Assembly: GCF_028858725.1 (NCBI RefSeq)
Contig: NC_084773.1
Coordinates: 10,732,350-10,796,349, forward strand
Length of the DNA: 64,000 nt
From: Colius striatus
Taxonomy: Eukaryota > Chordata > Aves > Coliiformes > Coliidae
Direction: 5' to 3'
Within the stretch, counting starts at the first letter, position 1, and each line of letters opens with the position of its first letter. A program made the translations under genes and the position numbers. The notes under the pieces are model-generated. The model was not told the origin of the DNA. It saw nothing but the letters and a program-made list of their open reading frames with translations, and ran no database searches. Positions 13,201-28,200 of the stretch are shown here, piece after piece.

Positions 13201-16200
13201 CAAATTGCAGAGACTCTCTAAGGTCAGGTAGCCTTCCACTGACAAGAACAATCCCATCCGACATGTGCAGTGCAACCCCCTGCACTTCCCCAGCTCCCTG
13301 TCCCATCCCAGCAAACCCACTTTCCCTCAGGATAATTCACATGTTTGTTTTCACCTCTCCTTTCTGTCCCGAGGCATTTTAACAGCCAATAATAAATAGC
13401 AGTTTTGACACCTGATGTGTTTATGGTGAGGTTATGGCTGTTAGGAATCAGGCTGGGACCCAGAGATTCAGTTCGGACGGGATTCAGAAAGATGTGGAGT
13501 GGTAGCAGCAGTCAGCCACAAGCTAAATGGGAAATAATAGGGAAGAGAAACAAAAGCACAGCAAGCCAAATCTTACTCGCTGGCACAACCAAAAAATATA
13601 ACCAAAGGCTGAATCATCCAGAGCATCTTTGAAATGCAGAACTTCAGTTTATACAGAGCTTCACAGCAGAAATCATCTCACAAACATCTGCATTATGAGA
13701 TTCTCATGTTATTAAGTAACAGTTTTGCTGCAAGGAAAGCAGCAAAACTAATTCCCCTTCTTCCAGCTTCAGCCCCTGGTTGTTCTGTGGTTCTGACCAT
13801 TAATGTACATGATGCTGCAAGCCAAATACAGATGCTGAAAGAGAAGATGCACCTCAGGAATGTCAGGTCAGAACAGGCAGTGGTTTCTTCTGGAAGCCCA
13901 GCAACGAGTTGGGATCCCAAGATAAGCAGAGTATCTGTAAGATCAGTCATATTAAGCTTGGAGTGTCAGGCATAAATCCAGCAGGCATAAATCAGCCTTC
14001 ATCTTTCTTGAGAAACTGCCTGTAGCCAAGGATCTCCACTTCAGCAGTTTGCATCCCAATTAACTCCCTTTTTCCCCAAGACAAGCACAGCACATATTCT
14101 GAATGAGAAAATGAACAAAGATGATCCCTCTGCAGCCAGAAATGAGCACCATGCCCTGTCTGTGGTTACTGTTATTAAGTAAGGGACTGTCTGAAATCCT
14201 CAAAGCCTCCATCTCCTTTCCTGCCTGTCAAAGCAGATGCTCCACTGAGCACAGTGGGAAGCAGCTGTCTGGATACACAAGGAATCCCCCTGCATCTCTG
14301 TCTCCAATCCATCGCTTGCTGCTGATGGAGCGGGTGCAAGCTCCCGGGCAGGGAAAGCCATGTCAGCAAGCATATCCATTGCCTTGGATATTCCCTGGCA
14401 ACCAGGATTGCCCATACTGCTCCTGTGTGCTCCTCCCCATCACTCTTGAGCAGAGAACCACAGTGTTCACTCCACCCTGAGCAGAAGGTGCAAAGATGCT
14501 CCTGTTCAGCTGGCAAATGGCTTCCTTAATTGACAGCTTGTTCCCTTCATGCTGTCAGCAACTCCCTCCAGATGCTGCCCAAAGATTTGCAGCTGTGTGA
14601 GCACCCATTCTGATTGAGACCCTACCCAAGGATTCCAAGGATTAAAAGAGTTTTGCTACTCAACAGCCTACCTGGCGATGCTCCCTCAGAGGCCAAGGAG
14701 ACCAGTTAAGAGCAATCAGCAACAGCACAGCCAAACAAAATCCCTCTTCCCTCTGCTGCCTGGCACTGGCCTTCCCAAAGGCCCTTACCAACAGCTACAT
14801 ATCCCAGTGCCTGCAAAGTCACTGCCTTGACAGACAGATGGAGGTTAATAGCAGGAACAACTACAGACCACAGGATTGAGGACACTATGTTGGGACCCTC
14901 TTCAGACAATGAAGATTTAGTGCATCTCTCAGGGCTCTGCTGCTTCTCCTGATGCAGGGATACTCAGGGTTTGCACAAAATCACTAACCTTAGCAGGAAC
15001 CCCACCTGCCCTGCCCTGCCCTGACATGGGTGAAAAGCAAGGGCTTCACCCCTCAAAACAAGGGCCTGTCAGATGAGATGCTTTTTTCAAGGATCAGTGA
15101 TCCAATCTACCATCTCCTTTCCCTAAAGACACACTCTGCTATTCTCAACTCCTCTGCAACTACTCTCTTCCCTGTCCCTCTTCCCACCTGGAGGAGAGCA
15201 CAAACTGGCAGATGGGCAGAGAAGAAAAACAAACCAGGAGAAAACAGCATGAGGTTTGCCCCAAGGGAACTAGAAATATTCCTGGTCTGTCAGCTCTCCT
15301 TTGAAGTTACACAGTCGACCTTTCTTTAAGGGGCTTTGTCACAGATTAAACCAGCTCCCACACGGGAGAGCCCTGCATGGTGTAGCCATGATGCCTTTCT
15401 AGAAACAAGATCTAAGGACTCCAGAGGGACTGCCATCTCTCCTGGGTGATGGAAGCTCAGGGAGAATCCATCCCACTCTCTCCTGGCAGGCTTGTCTTAC
15501 AAGGCAGCCAAAGGCTGAGCTGTTTCTCTGGGCACACAAATCAACAAGGCAGAAGCACACGCAGGAATCCTCACACTCACCGCTAACTGAGTTAGCATCC
15601 CCATGCTAAGCTGGGAGCATCCTTCTCTTGCCTGGTTTGTAAAGCCCCACTGACTGTAACCTCAAATCTTGCCAAGGGCTGTTATGCAGATTTGCATGTA
15701 AATCAGTGCAACTTGAGGTGTTTTGGTCAGAGTTGTATTGGTTTATGCTCCTTAAAACAAGGAGTTCTCGATACAACTCACTTCCCAAAGAGGTTCAATC
15801 ACTTTCCTCGTTCAGGGATGGTGAGTCAATCCTTCCTTCCAGCTAGGCACTTAGTTCCTGTCTTTTATCACCTCCTGTCATCCTACTACTAAGGGCATCT
15901 GTCCACTTCTCATGATCAAGTCTCTTTGAGGCACTCATATTTTCTTTTGGTTTCTGTGTCTCCTCTACAATTTGAAGGAATTTCTGCACCCTATCCATCT
16001 CCTTGGCGTGATCCCAGCCACTAAGCTGGTCCCAGCGTCTTCCCAAGGCTCCCAGACAAGCTGGTTCCTCCCACCCATCTGTGACATGCAGAGCTAAGAG
16101 GTCCCTCATGCAAAGAGGCTTTTCAGCATTTCTCTTGATTCTCCTTCCTTCCAGCCCTAAGGGAACTCAAAGGGCATCTTCTGTTTTTAGCAGTTTCTCC

Positions 16201-19200
16201 CAACATTTAGCTAGCAGTTTCCCTTCAGCAAGTGGTCTTCTAGAGCCTGTAACTCACTGGTCCTTCCATTTGTCCTCTACTTTCAGTAGACTCTCTACAC
16301 CTGGCTCCCACACCCTGGGCACATGAAAGTGCACCCACACACCTTCCCACCTACCTATGCCAGTGCTATTCACTCCCATGCCCCCCTCTAGTTTCTGTGG
16401 GGAGAAAGTGCAACCATGGAACTGAGAAGTCAGACTCAGGGGCCCTGTGCTCCTGCTGCAGGGTCTCCTGTTAAAAGGAGATAAGTATTATGGAGCTGCC
16501 TGCAATGTCAGATTTGTCAGGCTCATTTATCAGCTCACCTAATTGCAGGAGAGAAGCAGAGCACTGCCAAAGAGAAAGGTGCCTGAGAAGGAAGGATGTA
16601 GTAACTGCACATACCATCACCTCCTTCCCTGGCAGCATCTGCTCTGTAAGTCCCCCACCAAGGTCAGTAGCAGGTTGGAGCACAAGAGGAGCTCGTGGCC
16701 ACACAGAGGTGGCTTTTGCCAAGTAACCCTTTCAGCCACAAACAAGGACAGCCAAGCCACAAAGAAACCAGCCTCATCACAGAGGGGGACAGCTCAGAAG
16801 AAGCTGTCCCAGCACCTCTGGCCAAACAGTCTAGCAGTATGGACCAGATGAGCATAGAGGGCAGCAACAGCTCCACATCATGTGCTCTCCCAGAGCTTCT
16901 CAGTCACACCATCCCCTCGGGAGTCTGGCTCAACGATATGAAATTCCACACCTCCACCTCACCTCTGTGCCACCACATCCTTAGCTACACCCTTCAATGC
17001 TTTCAATCAGTAGCAATATTACTCACATTGCAGCATCCAGCTGTCTTCTCCTCCCCTAAGCCTGCAACCCCTGCTTTTCTCTTCCAAGCTCTCTTGAAAA
17101 GACTCTCAGGTACTGTTTTCTAAAGAAACCATCTCGCACAGCCCCCCTGACACTCAAGTCCTGCCCTTTGCATCTCCCAGGAGACATAGGTCTGGGTCAC
17201 ACAGATCCATTTCCTTTGTCTGGGGAGGTGACTTGCCCTGGGAGACGTGAACATGAGCTCCAAACCTCTGCAACAGCCACCACTTAGGCAATGTCCTGCT
17301 TCCTCTGAAATCAATACCAAAATTTCCCTGACACCAGACGGGCCAAGACCTGGCACTGTGCCAAAGCATGATTACCCAGACAGACATTTAATTCATTACA
17401 TCTCTGCTTCTGCTTCATTCAGAAGAGCTAGTCTCAGTTACTGCCCTACAAGGTTCCCTACTCTATATTTGCCACTGTGAGATGTTTAAAGCAACTGTGA
17501 CAGCTCGGGAAGAGGGTGATCCTCATTGTTTTTAGAACACATAACCTGACCATAAGGTCTTTATTGGATTAAACTGGAAGATCATGTTAACCCATGATTG
17601 AATTACTGATAACTAGAAGGCACTGTAATATAGACAAGAACATTCCTGGGCTCCCACCACAACAACTCAGTCTGACAGCACTATTCATATTAAACAGCTG
17701 CCAGCTTTGGGAAGCGCAGGACAGACCCTGCTCGCTGCTTAAAATGCAGCCAGGTCTGAGGTGCTATCTGCTTGCTGCTTTGCAGTATAGAACAGGGAAG
17801 TTTACTGCAAAAAGGCATACTCCATCTGATTAAAACTGCAGGGGGACTTCAAGGAGGCAAAATGCAATTACTGGTGCTGGAATTGAGCCAGTTGGGGCTA
17901 ATATCCTAATCTTCCACAAGAGCTAGGAGAAGTCACTCTCTGCAACTCCAAGATAAGTCCACACACACAAAAGGGATAATAGCTAAAAGAGAGATCCAGG
18001 GTAGCAAAGTGGTTAGGTCTCATTATGCTTGGAATTTGCTTCAAGTAGAGACTGAGCACTATGTGCTACAGCTGTTCCCAAATAGCCCTGTGCCCTTTTC
18101 CTGCTCACAGTAGGAACTGCAATAAGGCTAGAATAAGCCACCCTCACCTAAACACAAACTGATTGGGGATAGCTGCACCAGAATAAACACTGCACAGAGA
18201 AACTCTTTATCACTGGTCAGGCTTTGACAATAAGGTCTTGGTCAAGAAGGCTTGTCCTGAGACAGATCACCTAACACGTCAGTGTACACTAAACCAGGGT
18301 GTAACCAGGAGGCATCCTGGGAGCTGAGCTCAGGCAGGGGCCTGCTCAGTGATAAGCTTCTTATGGAGACAGTCTTTACCAGGTGCTTCATTTCATTAAT
18401 GCTTGGGTTGAAGACAGTATTAAGAACTGCAGATTTGCTGTCAGTCTGGATGAAGCAGCAGCAGAATTCAGCAAGGCTGAGAGAGACTGGGATCCCTCTG
18501 GCCAGAGGCGAGTAAACCACCACGGAAGGAAGTGAATCTTACCATCAGAGAAGAGTTGGGGATGGAAAATATCCAATTAGCTGGTCAGAAAACTTACTTT
18601 TCTTTGAGTACTGTCCTTCTAACCTGTCTGCCCTGTTAGCCCTCACCCTAGCTCTCCCAGGAATCCCTTCTGCTAATTACTATGAATAATTAAGAGATTA
18701 CAATTTCCCCCTGCCCAAAGCGCCACATGCCATCCTAGTGACCTACCAGCCTATAAGACAAGATTTGATAGCTCCCAGCACAGTCATGCCTTGGTCTTCA
18801 AAGGCACAGCCTTGGAGCTAAAAGAACAGACCCTGGCTGTAATGAAGCAAGCTTCATGCAAACCCACAGATACATTGGAAGATGGGATGTTGCACTCCAA
18901 TCCTTGGAGGCTCAGCTGTTGGATGACGGAAGAGTGAGACAAAGTGTCTTCATTCAACAGACATTCACAAGTCTTGCATCACTTTTCAGGAGTCTGCACT
19001 TCCTAGCAATTAAAGATTAGGCTGCCTCAAACTAGTGCTTTTGCTGGAAAGAGAATATGTGGGGCATTGCATTCTGACTGAGCCAATGCACACTGAAAGG
19101 TGGAAACCAGGGAGCACTCCAGGATGGATATGCCACCATGTAACTCTTTCACAAAAAGTAAAACTAATGACTTTTATCTTCTAGCCCTAAAGCTAGAAGA

Positions 19201-22200
19201 AATGCCCAGGAAATCCAGTGTGACAGCAGGAAACAAGGAGGATCTGAAGCCTCCAGGCAAAACAAGATAGGGAAAGTGGGAAGAAGGGAAAGCAGGAGAA
19301 TGGCCAGACACGAGTCTCTGCAGGCCCATTCTGTCTTCAGGGTTGATCTGTGGCTCAGGCCAGTTTAATACCAAAGGTGAAGCAAAGTAGCCAAACTCAA
19401 ACCCCAACCTAAGAAGCTTCAGCATTTCCTGAAAGCCTGAAGTCAGTGGATGCATAAGTAACGGGTTCACAGCTTCTCTGACTTGCCTCTTGGCTGAAGT
19501 ACGAGTCATATGCTGCTTCCTTCTGTAAGGCCAATGGCACATTCTCCCTAGACCTAACCAATCTCTTCCAGAAGCAGCCCCACCAGGTAGCAGCTGCACA
19601 TAAATTAGCACACATACAGCTGTACACTTCTGTGCACACTCAAACAAAATGAGACAAATCTCAGAGTCTTTCCACAGGCTGGTGCTCACTGGTGTGAATA
19701 TAGATCATGCAGCACAAATCAGCAAAAGTACGTTATTTGAGAGAACCGGAGCCCCAGGCTGAGCTATGCCCTGCTCTGCTCTGACAGCAGGAGTTTGTTC
19801 TCACTTTCTAATGGACTAACAGGTGGCCCTACAGGCCACATGTTTTTCAGAAATATTTTTACAGGATGTTCAAGTGCACTTACAAAAAAAAGAAAGAGAG
19901 CAGCAGCTGCAGATTGTTATTGCTTTTTACCTCTTGCAGCCTCAAAATCACACAAAGGCAGAGGAGTGTCCCCACACAGACTTCAGAAGGACATGAGAAA
20001 AAAAAAAAGATGACTAATACAGCTTTGAACTCCCAGGAGAAGTGGCCTATCTGCAAGATGACCACCAATTACAGGCCCAGTATCTTTACACTAAACACAG
20101 AACGCAGCCAGTACAGGTCTCCTTTCATAGCAGGGAATTTTCTCTCTCCATCAATACAACAATCCTGTTCTGTGCCCTGATTGATACGAGGTCTCGAATC
20201 TGTGCCTGGGATAGAGCTATCAGCTATGCCAGGCTACACTTCACTGCTGTTAGGAGAGAAATCCCACATAAGGAAAACTTACACCAGAAACTTTTTTTCT
20301 TAGAAGAGTCCCAAACAGCTGCTGTTAACGGATTTATATGTTGAAAATAACCTAACAGATGTCATCACACAGTTCCACAAGGTATCACATGGCATCTGTC
20401 ACACATGCAGCAAGTAAGACCCACTGGTTGTGTGCAAAGCACAGGCTTTGTATGACAGGAAAAGGCTGTCCAATTTAGCGATGCTATCACAATATCTTTT
20501 ATTGTAAAATGACACACAGCAGGTTTCTAATTAAATTTTAAGTAGAAATGTGCTCCCAGCTCTTGAATAATTCAAACTGTTCTATTAACCAAGGTTCTGA
20601 AATGCCACTGAGACACGAGCTCTGGACACAGCAACGGCCAGGGGAAAAAAAAAAGTGCTTTGGAAGCACAGAAGTGGTTAACTGGGCAGTGGATAGGGCA
20701 GAGTACACGTAAAGGAGAGCTGAAAGAGCACATCTGTTCATGGAGGAAAGCACTGCAGGCAAGAACGGAAGGAGAGAGGAGTGTGTTCTGCATATAAATG
20801 TGGCGAGGCACGTGCAAGAGGCGAGGCTGGGTTCGGTACCCAGCGCATCCCGCTCTCAATGCACAAGCACACGCTGTTCTCCAAGTCACGTCCAGATCTG
20901 TGAGCACATGCAGGTGCCTGCTGGCACACAAATAAAAGCACCGCTGAGCTGGCTGCCAGCGCCCGGGCGGCTGAGCCAGAGTGTGCCCCAAGGATGCGCT
21001 GGCAGGAGCAGTCCCTGGCCGCCACGCACAGCCCTGCGTGGCCAGCACCCGCACAGCTTCCCCACGGCCAGGGAGCCACATGACCCACAGGGCCAGAGGA
21101 GTTTAGCAGCAACGTTAGGGAGCAGTTGGTGGAGGAGACCTAAGCTGGGATGGCCTGTGCCCCACAGAGCCTGCACTGTGTCTCAGTAGGCAGCCTGGGC
21201 CGTAGCAGTAGGGCAGCCCTCAGCCCTCTGTAAGCACGGGGCTTTTTTAAGGTCACAGAAATAGGAGTGAAGATAAAACAAGGCCGGTGCTTTCTAATTG
21301 TAGACCTCAGTCAGACCTGCTGAGACAGGGGCAGCAATACCAGATAAGGGAGGAGGGATAAGGCTGAAGCCTAGCCCCTGGGTAACACTTAATACATGCC
21401 CCACATGACACTTAAGAACAGAAGTATGTGAAATAATCTCTTAAACTACTGGAAACCCTGCAATGCTCCTCCCTCTTCCTCCCATCCCTCTACCTGAGAG
21501 CATTTCAAAGCCAACAAAGGGCTCAGGGGGAGACCACTGAGGGGGCTCGGTGGTCCCAGAAAAGACTCCACAGAGGAAAGCAAGCTCAAATGCTAATGAA
21601 ACACGTTTTGGCCGTAACTCCCCAGGAAGAAGACAAAACAGGTTAGGTAATAGGACAGTTGCCCAAGGGAAAAAACCTGCTGTCTTCTCTCAGGCCAAAT
21701 TCCCAGTGAAGTCAGAGAGTGAGGATTCTACAATTTGGTCCAGGGAACCTAGATTTGACTCAAACCCCAAGATGGCCTCAATCTCTGAGATGGGATCTTG
21801 AGCCTTTTAGGTTGTGCTTAATTGACAGCAACAGAAAGGAGAGAGAAGAGTGCATAAGAGAAGGAGGGAGAGAAATGAGGGCACAAGGCAATGGGAAACT
21901 AGGTGGAGGCAATACTTTTCCCAGCTCATAGCAGCTCTGGAATAAAGGCTTAGTGCTATCTTGGTTTCTAAAGCCTATGCTTGCTCAGGGTTCACTGGGG
22001 ACACATCAGGCACTGAGGTGAGAAAATAGAGCTGACGTTTAATCTCAGACCCTCTTAGCGAGAGTTGTGTCAAAGCAGGAAGACAGATCTCTGCATCCTT
22101 CCCCCTCCCCAGAGCCCCCTGCAGAGCAGGGAGAACGGGGTAAAAACAACCTACCTGTTGCCGGTCCCAAGTCCAGACTGGAGTCGTTGAGCTCTCCCCC

Positions 22201-25200
22201 ATCTTCCCAGAAGTACTGCGGGGGCTGTAAGATCTTGGACTCCTCATTCTCCTCGCTGGCAAAGCCTGATCCTGGGGCAGCATGCAGAGAGCCAGGGGCA
22301 AGATCAGGCTCTGTAGCCTCTGGGCTGGTTTGCTCATGGGAATTCATGGCCTCCAGATGCGACATCATGGCAAACTCCAGGAGGGAAGTTGACGTGAGGC
22401 CATCAACGGCTGGCTCCTCCGAGGAGGCAAGGCAGAGGCACAAGGTCCCTGTATAACGACAGTAAACTCATATCAGAGATAGGACTGACACCCACCAGGC
22501 TTGTCTTCTCCTTGTAGCCTGCTCCTGGAGAACCAACTTGCTGCACACACCTGCCTTCAGGGTAACTTGACCCTCAGAGGGGCTGTGCTCTCAGCTGATG
22601 AGGAAAATCAGGGTATTTGGGGAAGCATCCACAACAATGCTGAGGAGCATCCACATCCAGGAGTGGGTGCCAAACAGCCATCCAGTCTGAGGCACCTCCC
22701 TTCAATGGGGCAGTGATGGTTCACCCTCTCTGAGGTTTTTTGCCTCTTTGAAAGGACACAGTACCTTGTTAATCTTCCATTCTAGAGAGGAGTGGACTGT
22801 CTTGCATTTAAACAATGAAGGCCTGGCCCTGTGAAATCAATGACACTGTCACTCTGGCAAAATTTCACCCTAGTGCAGTTTTATTATACACAGAGGGACT
22901 GATTTAAACTAAAATTACATACATCACCAATAATAATCATGTTTTAAATCAGCAGGCTGGAAATCTATTTTTAAGGTATTGATTTGAACTTTGTTTTGCA
23001 TTTGTATTTTTTGTTTTCATAAGGAAGGGCTGACTACCACAGGCAAGAATCAAAAAGTACCATCAGCAAACATCTACCTAACACTAAGCAGAGAGGCAGG
23101 CTGCATTTTACACTTTCCTTTCAACAATTATATCCTTGTTATTTCCATTTTATCTATTAGAAGGTTTGACTGACACTTCTTGATTCCTAGATGAGACTTT
23201 AATTGTGATTTGTGTCAAGGTACATTCACATGCATATTGAACTTCAATCAAAATGCAAGGAAACAGCACCTGGAACTTGGCTTTATTCAACCGATAAATA
23301 CCACGATAAATATGGAGACAAAGGAAAAAATGAGATTACCAAAACATGTTTTACATTTAAAACAGTTTCGTTAAGCAAGCAAAGTAACTAATTTGGGTGA
23401 ACTGAACCAATTGCTTCCTAGCCCTCTGTTCCTCAGCACATCAAAACCAGAAGATCTCATCCTCTCACAGATGATTTTTATTCATAGATTAGAGGAAAAA
23501 AAAAGACAAGTTTTCCCACTTTCTCAGCTCATACTCAGCTTCTCAATTCTTAATGAACTAGTCACTCGACTGAACTAACTGAATAAGCTCAAATGAAGGC
23601 TAATTTGGGTATTTTTCTTTGATAGCTGATTTCCCAGACAAGAGAAAGGCAGCAGATCTAATCCATCTGGACTTCAGTAAAATATCTGATATGGTGCCTC
23701 ATGCAGAATTATAAGAGAGGCAAGAAAAGACACCGATTAGCAGGAAAACTGCAAGGCAACTGTAAGGCATTGGTTATATGAAAAATGACAGAGGCTTATG
23801 CTGGAAGGAAACTATTAGTGGAATTCCTCAAGGTCTGTCCTTGGATCTGCTGTTCTTTAACATTTTCCTAAGTGACCTTGGAACAAAAATTAGGAACATG
23901 ATAATGAAATTAGCCAAGGACACAAAGCAAGGAGATATCCTCACTGCACAGAAAGCCTGTAGGTACAGCTAGGTGATCTTGAGAATCGAAATAACAGAAA
24001 CATAATGAGAAGAAATCATACAAAGTGATGTCACTACCTTGAGAACTAGTACCAAACAGTTCTGGTACAAGATAGGAAACCATCCCTTAGAAATGTTTTA
24101 CAAGGAGCAACTCCTGTGTCAGAAACAGCTCTGAGATATCACTGGTATGCAGATATGAAAATGCGTGCATAGTCCTGAAGTATTAGAAAGAGAGAGACTT
24201 TACAAGGCACTGCTGAGGCATCACCTGGATGCTACATGCAGATCTGGAGGCACGTGGCCTGAAATGATTTAAGCAGAGATGAACTACCTTCGGGCAAGGG
24301 CACAGACTAGGCAATCTCCTGAGGTTCCTTCCCACCACAATGTCCTATGACTCCATGTCTCAGAAAGACAAATTAGAATCAGGGCAAGTGCCAAGATGAG
24401 CTATGGGGCACTGGCAGATGGGTTGGCCATGGTTCTTTCACTGAAAACAATGGCTTGCTAGCTCAAAAAGTTTGGGAGTTGCTGCTCACTTGCCAGGCTG
24501 ATTACCAAGCCTGTCATGGGAACACTGAAAGCCAGAAATGCATTTCTCAAGCCTTCTGCCTGCCCTGACCCTCTCCACCATGCTCGGAACTGAGCAAAAT
24601 TCAATATTGGTTACTCTTTCCCATATACACTTGGGTCAGGCTTCAGCACTTCTCTGTCTCATTTATTTTGTTCTATTGATCCAAGGTAAGATCGGCTGAG
24701 GCCAGCGCAGCAACAAAAGGGGAACAGCAACAGAAAGAGTATCAAAAGGGAAGGAAGCTACTGCAGCAGCACAGAGCCAACCAAAGTGCCTCTGAGCATC
24801 CTTGGGGATGGGCTGGCTCTCTGTGAGCTGTGCACACAATGTAAAGTCCACAGCTGGAAATGAGAATTTGCACATCTATTCTGTGTGAGCATGGACCCAG
24901 AGAGACGTGGCCAGGCCAGCCTCCATGCAGATTCAGTGGTGCCCACCAGGCTCCAATGTGATGGTGCCTAGACTGGGCTTCCCCAGGCTGACACGAGACC
25001 CCTGCATCACTAACAGAGAGTGCTGCTGAGCCTCAATGCAGCCCAGTAGGGAAGGCAATGCCTCAGTTTCTCCCAACTCCCATCAGCAGAGATGTGGCTG
25101 ACACAGGACCTTGGCTTTCCAGCCATGCTACAATACACATTCTAGGCCTCCCAGACAGCTAGGCAAAGCCTCAAAACATAACTCTGCACCAGCTCCAGAG

Positions 25201-28200
25201 GCTAGCTCAAGCCTCTCCATTTCCATCTCCAAGTTACACTTGGTTTGAGCTTCCTCCAGAGCTCAGCCACAGACCATCCCACCACCTCCGCACAACAGAC
25301 ACCTTGCAGCAGGTGAACCAGAGCACCCAGAGAGCTAATCACATCCATGCAGGAAGCTCAGATGCTGGGAGTTTGTTTACCCTCATTTAACTCTGAAGTG
25401 TTTACCCAGTTAAAACCCCCTAAGCTGCACATTATCTTGTTTACTGGGATGCTCTGCTCTCCTCAACACAAGATAAAACTACACCACCTCATCCCTACGA
25501 ATGAGTCATTAATAGCCACAGCCTGAGCAAGCCAGGTTTCTCCTGGGGTGGATCTGGAGTAAGGCAAAACCTTGGTGCCTGATCCACAGGCACAAGATGC
25601 AGAGGCTGGTCTGGGGAAACCCTCTGTGCCAGCAGGAGCTCAACTATCAGAGGCCCAACAGCACCATTGCACCAGCCTAGAAATCAGTGTGTCTCCAGAC
25701 ATCCTGACACTAATTCATACCTTTTGCACCAACAGCAAAAACTCAAAGGTTTGGGGTACCAAAGAGGAGACCTGACATTTGCCTCCTTCCTCCTCTCTTC
25801 CAAGCAGCTCACAAAGGAGCTCAATGCAGCCGTAAACTCCAAGGCAAAGAAAGAATCAAAGCACAAGCTGAGCTGGGAGGCAGGGGAGCACAGTTGAGAG
25901 GAAATCTAACACCCAAAGCATCAGTGGCTAGCCATCTTCCTCCTAGGATAGGGAATGGGAATTAGACGACTTCTATCAGCCGTCTCCCAATTTTGTATTC
26001 TAAAAGGCAGATCAAGCGATAGGAATAAAGGAAGACAAACGAATAAAGCCCTGTGACTGTAGATGGGAGGGAGCAGGGAACAGAGCCAGGGCTCGCCAGC
26101 TGCTTCAATGGGGCGTTTGTCTCTCATTTCTATTTTTGCGGCACCTCTGCGTAACCTGGAGGAGATGAGGCTCTGCATGCTAAAGAGGGCAGCCAGCCTT
26201 CGGGGAAACAGCAGGGCTGTGAGCACGGGAGGGAAAACCCTCCCCAGATCAGACAGGGAAAAAGAAGAGAAAGTGGGAGAGGTAGGTGGAGGAGGGGGAG
26301 AGGGAACAAAGGCGGAGAGAGCGCACCAAAACCAGCACGGGAGCTCCGGCACTGGCAGCGAGCTCTCCAGCTGCTGGCAACCACGGAGGTGACATGTAGA
26401 GGGAATGCTGACCTTGCAAAAGGTGCTTCACCTCTGTAAGGAGCAGGGAATAATACTGCAGTGTTACCTTTCCAAGGCCACTGGAAAAGAGCCAGCTAGA
26501 AGGATACACAGATGAAATTAAGTTTGCTAGTTGCTGACCCCCCTGGCCCCGTCAAAAATGGTTCCAAGTCAAAGTGGCAAAGCTTGCTCTGTGCAGCTCA
26601 GCACAGGATTGGATGCAACAGCCCCACACAAGGCAGATGGGAGAATTTTGCTCAACAGCAGAACAAAAAAATTTCTGAGGAAAGAACATCTGCCATCTCT
26701 TTCCCAAACTGCTGTGAATATGAGCAGTCCCACATTTCCAAATAATTCCAAAAGAACCCCAAAGTATTTTCTACGTTAGCTGACCGAGAGCCACTTTATC
26801 CCTTTGCCACAAGGCAAGCCACCATTCCATGGGACAGGGTAGCTGCTTCAAAGCTCACACTGGCCTAATGAATGGGACTAGAGGTGAAAGAGGAAACAAG
26901 TCGTTTCTGTATCCAGCTGAAATGAGAGGAGGGATCTGGAATCTGGCTCTGACTGTGTCAAACTTTAAAATTTTCTGGCTTTTTAATCAACAAGCAAGCC
27001 TCAATTTTCTCTCCAAGGAAACATATAAACATCCCTTAAGACGTCATCATCTCATCCAGACCTACAGAGAGGCTGCTGTGCCCTTCATTTTACCCAACTG
27101 AAGGTTGGTTTCACCCCTCCTTCCTGAGTGCTGTGGCTACATCTCAGTTCCACAGAGGCAAGATCAGCCTGCTGAAAGGATGAGCACTCGCCTGGAGCAC
27201 ACACTCTGACCTACCTGTCTCTCACCACCAGCCAGCAGAGCCCATACAACATCACTCAACAGCAGTTGGGTACCAGGGAGGGGGGTCAGAGCATCTTAGT
27301 ACTGTCAACACAGGAGCCACAACAACGTCCATCTGGCCCTGTTGCTGTTGATCTTCCTTTCAAGCCCAGTCTAAACCCAGGAGTTACCCAATAATGTTAT
27401 TTCCTAAGAGAGCTGGGTCAAGAACGAGTCATTAACTGATAATCAGTTAGGACAGAAACACAATGACCAGATGAGGGAAGCATCTGTCAGGGATATTCCC
27501 TCCTTCAGACCACTGGCCCAAGGGCAGGCAGGAGAGAGGCCCCAGGGCAGAACAACCAACAGCACAACAGAACATAGTAATTTAAATAACAAAAAAGGAT
27601 CCCAACCACAGACAGCAGAGGAAGAGAACAAAGTGTTGTGCAGCTGAGGGATGTCCAAGGTGGTTCCATCACACTCACCTGGAGTGTCTGTGCCTCAGAT
27701 CCTCAACAGCTTGCACAGGGATGACAACAAACAGACCAAGTCCTTTTAGAGAAAGCCACGGAGCACTCTGGAAGGCAACAGAGCACCTTGGGGGCTTTGG
27801 AAAATCCCAGCAAAAGCTATGGGGCACTCTGGAAGGTAGTTACAGATCTGTGCTGGGACGCTCCACCTAACAAACCTCTCCCAGTTCAACTCCCACATGG
27901 CCTTACTGCTGCTCTTCCGTATTGCACTAGACCACTTACAAATCCAGTCAGGATCCCAACTTCCAAGATCATTTCCAATTAGGGTTTTGGAAATCAAGGT
28001 CAGACTGCCATGCTTCCCTGGCACCAGCAGCAACCAGGTTGCTCACTAAGAGTCCCTCTAAAACAATCCACCTTCCTGTGGCCCCAGTACATTTCAGAAA
28101 GCAATGGAAAAAGCACTCAGGTCTGTGGGCAGCACATACACTTACCAACATGCACCAACATGAGGGACAAGGCACAACTGAAAAAGCCCTTGCAATGGGA

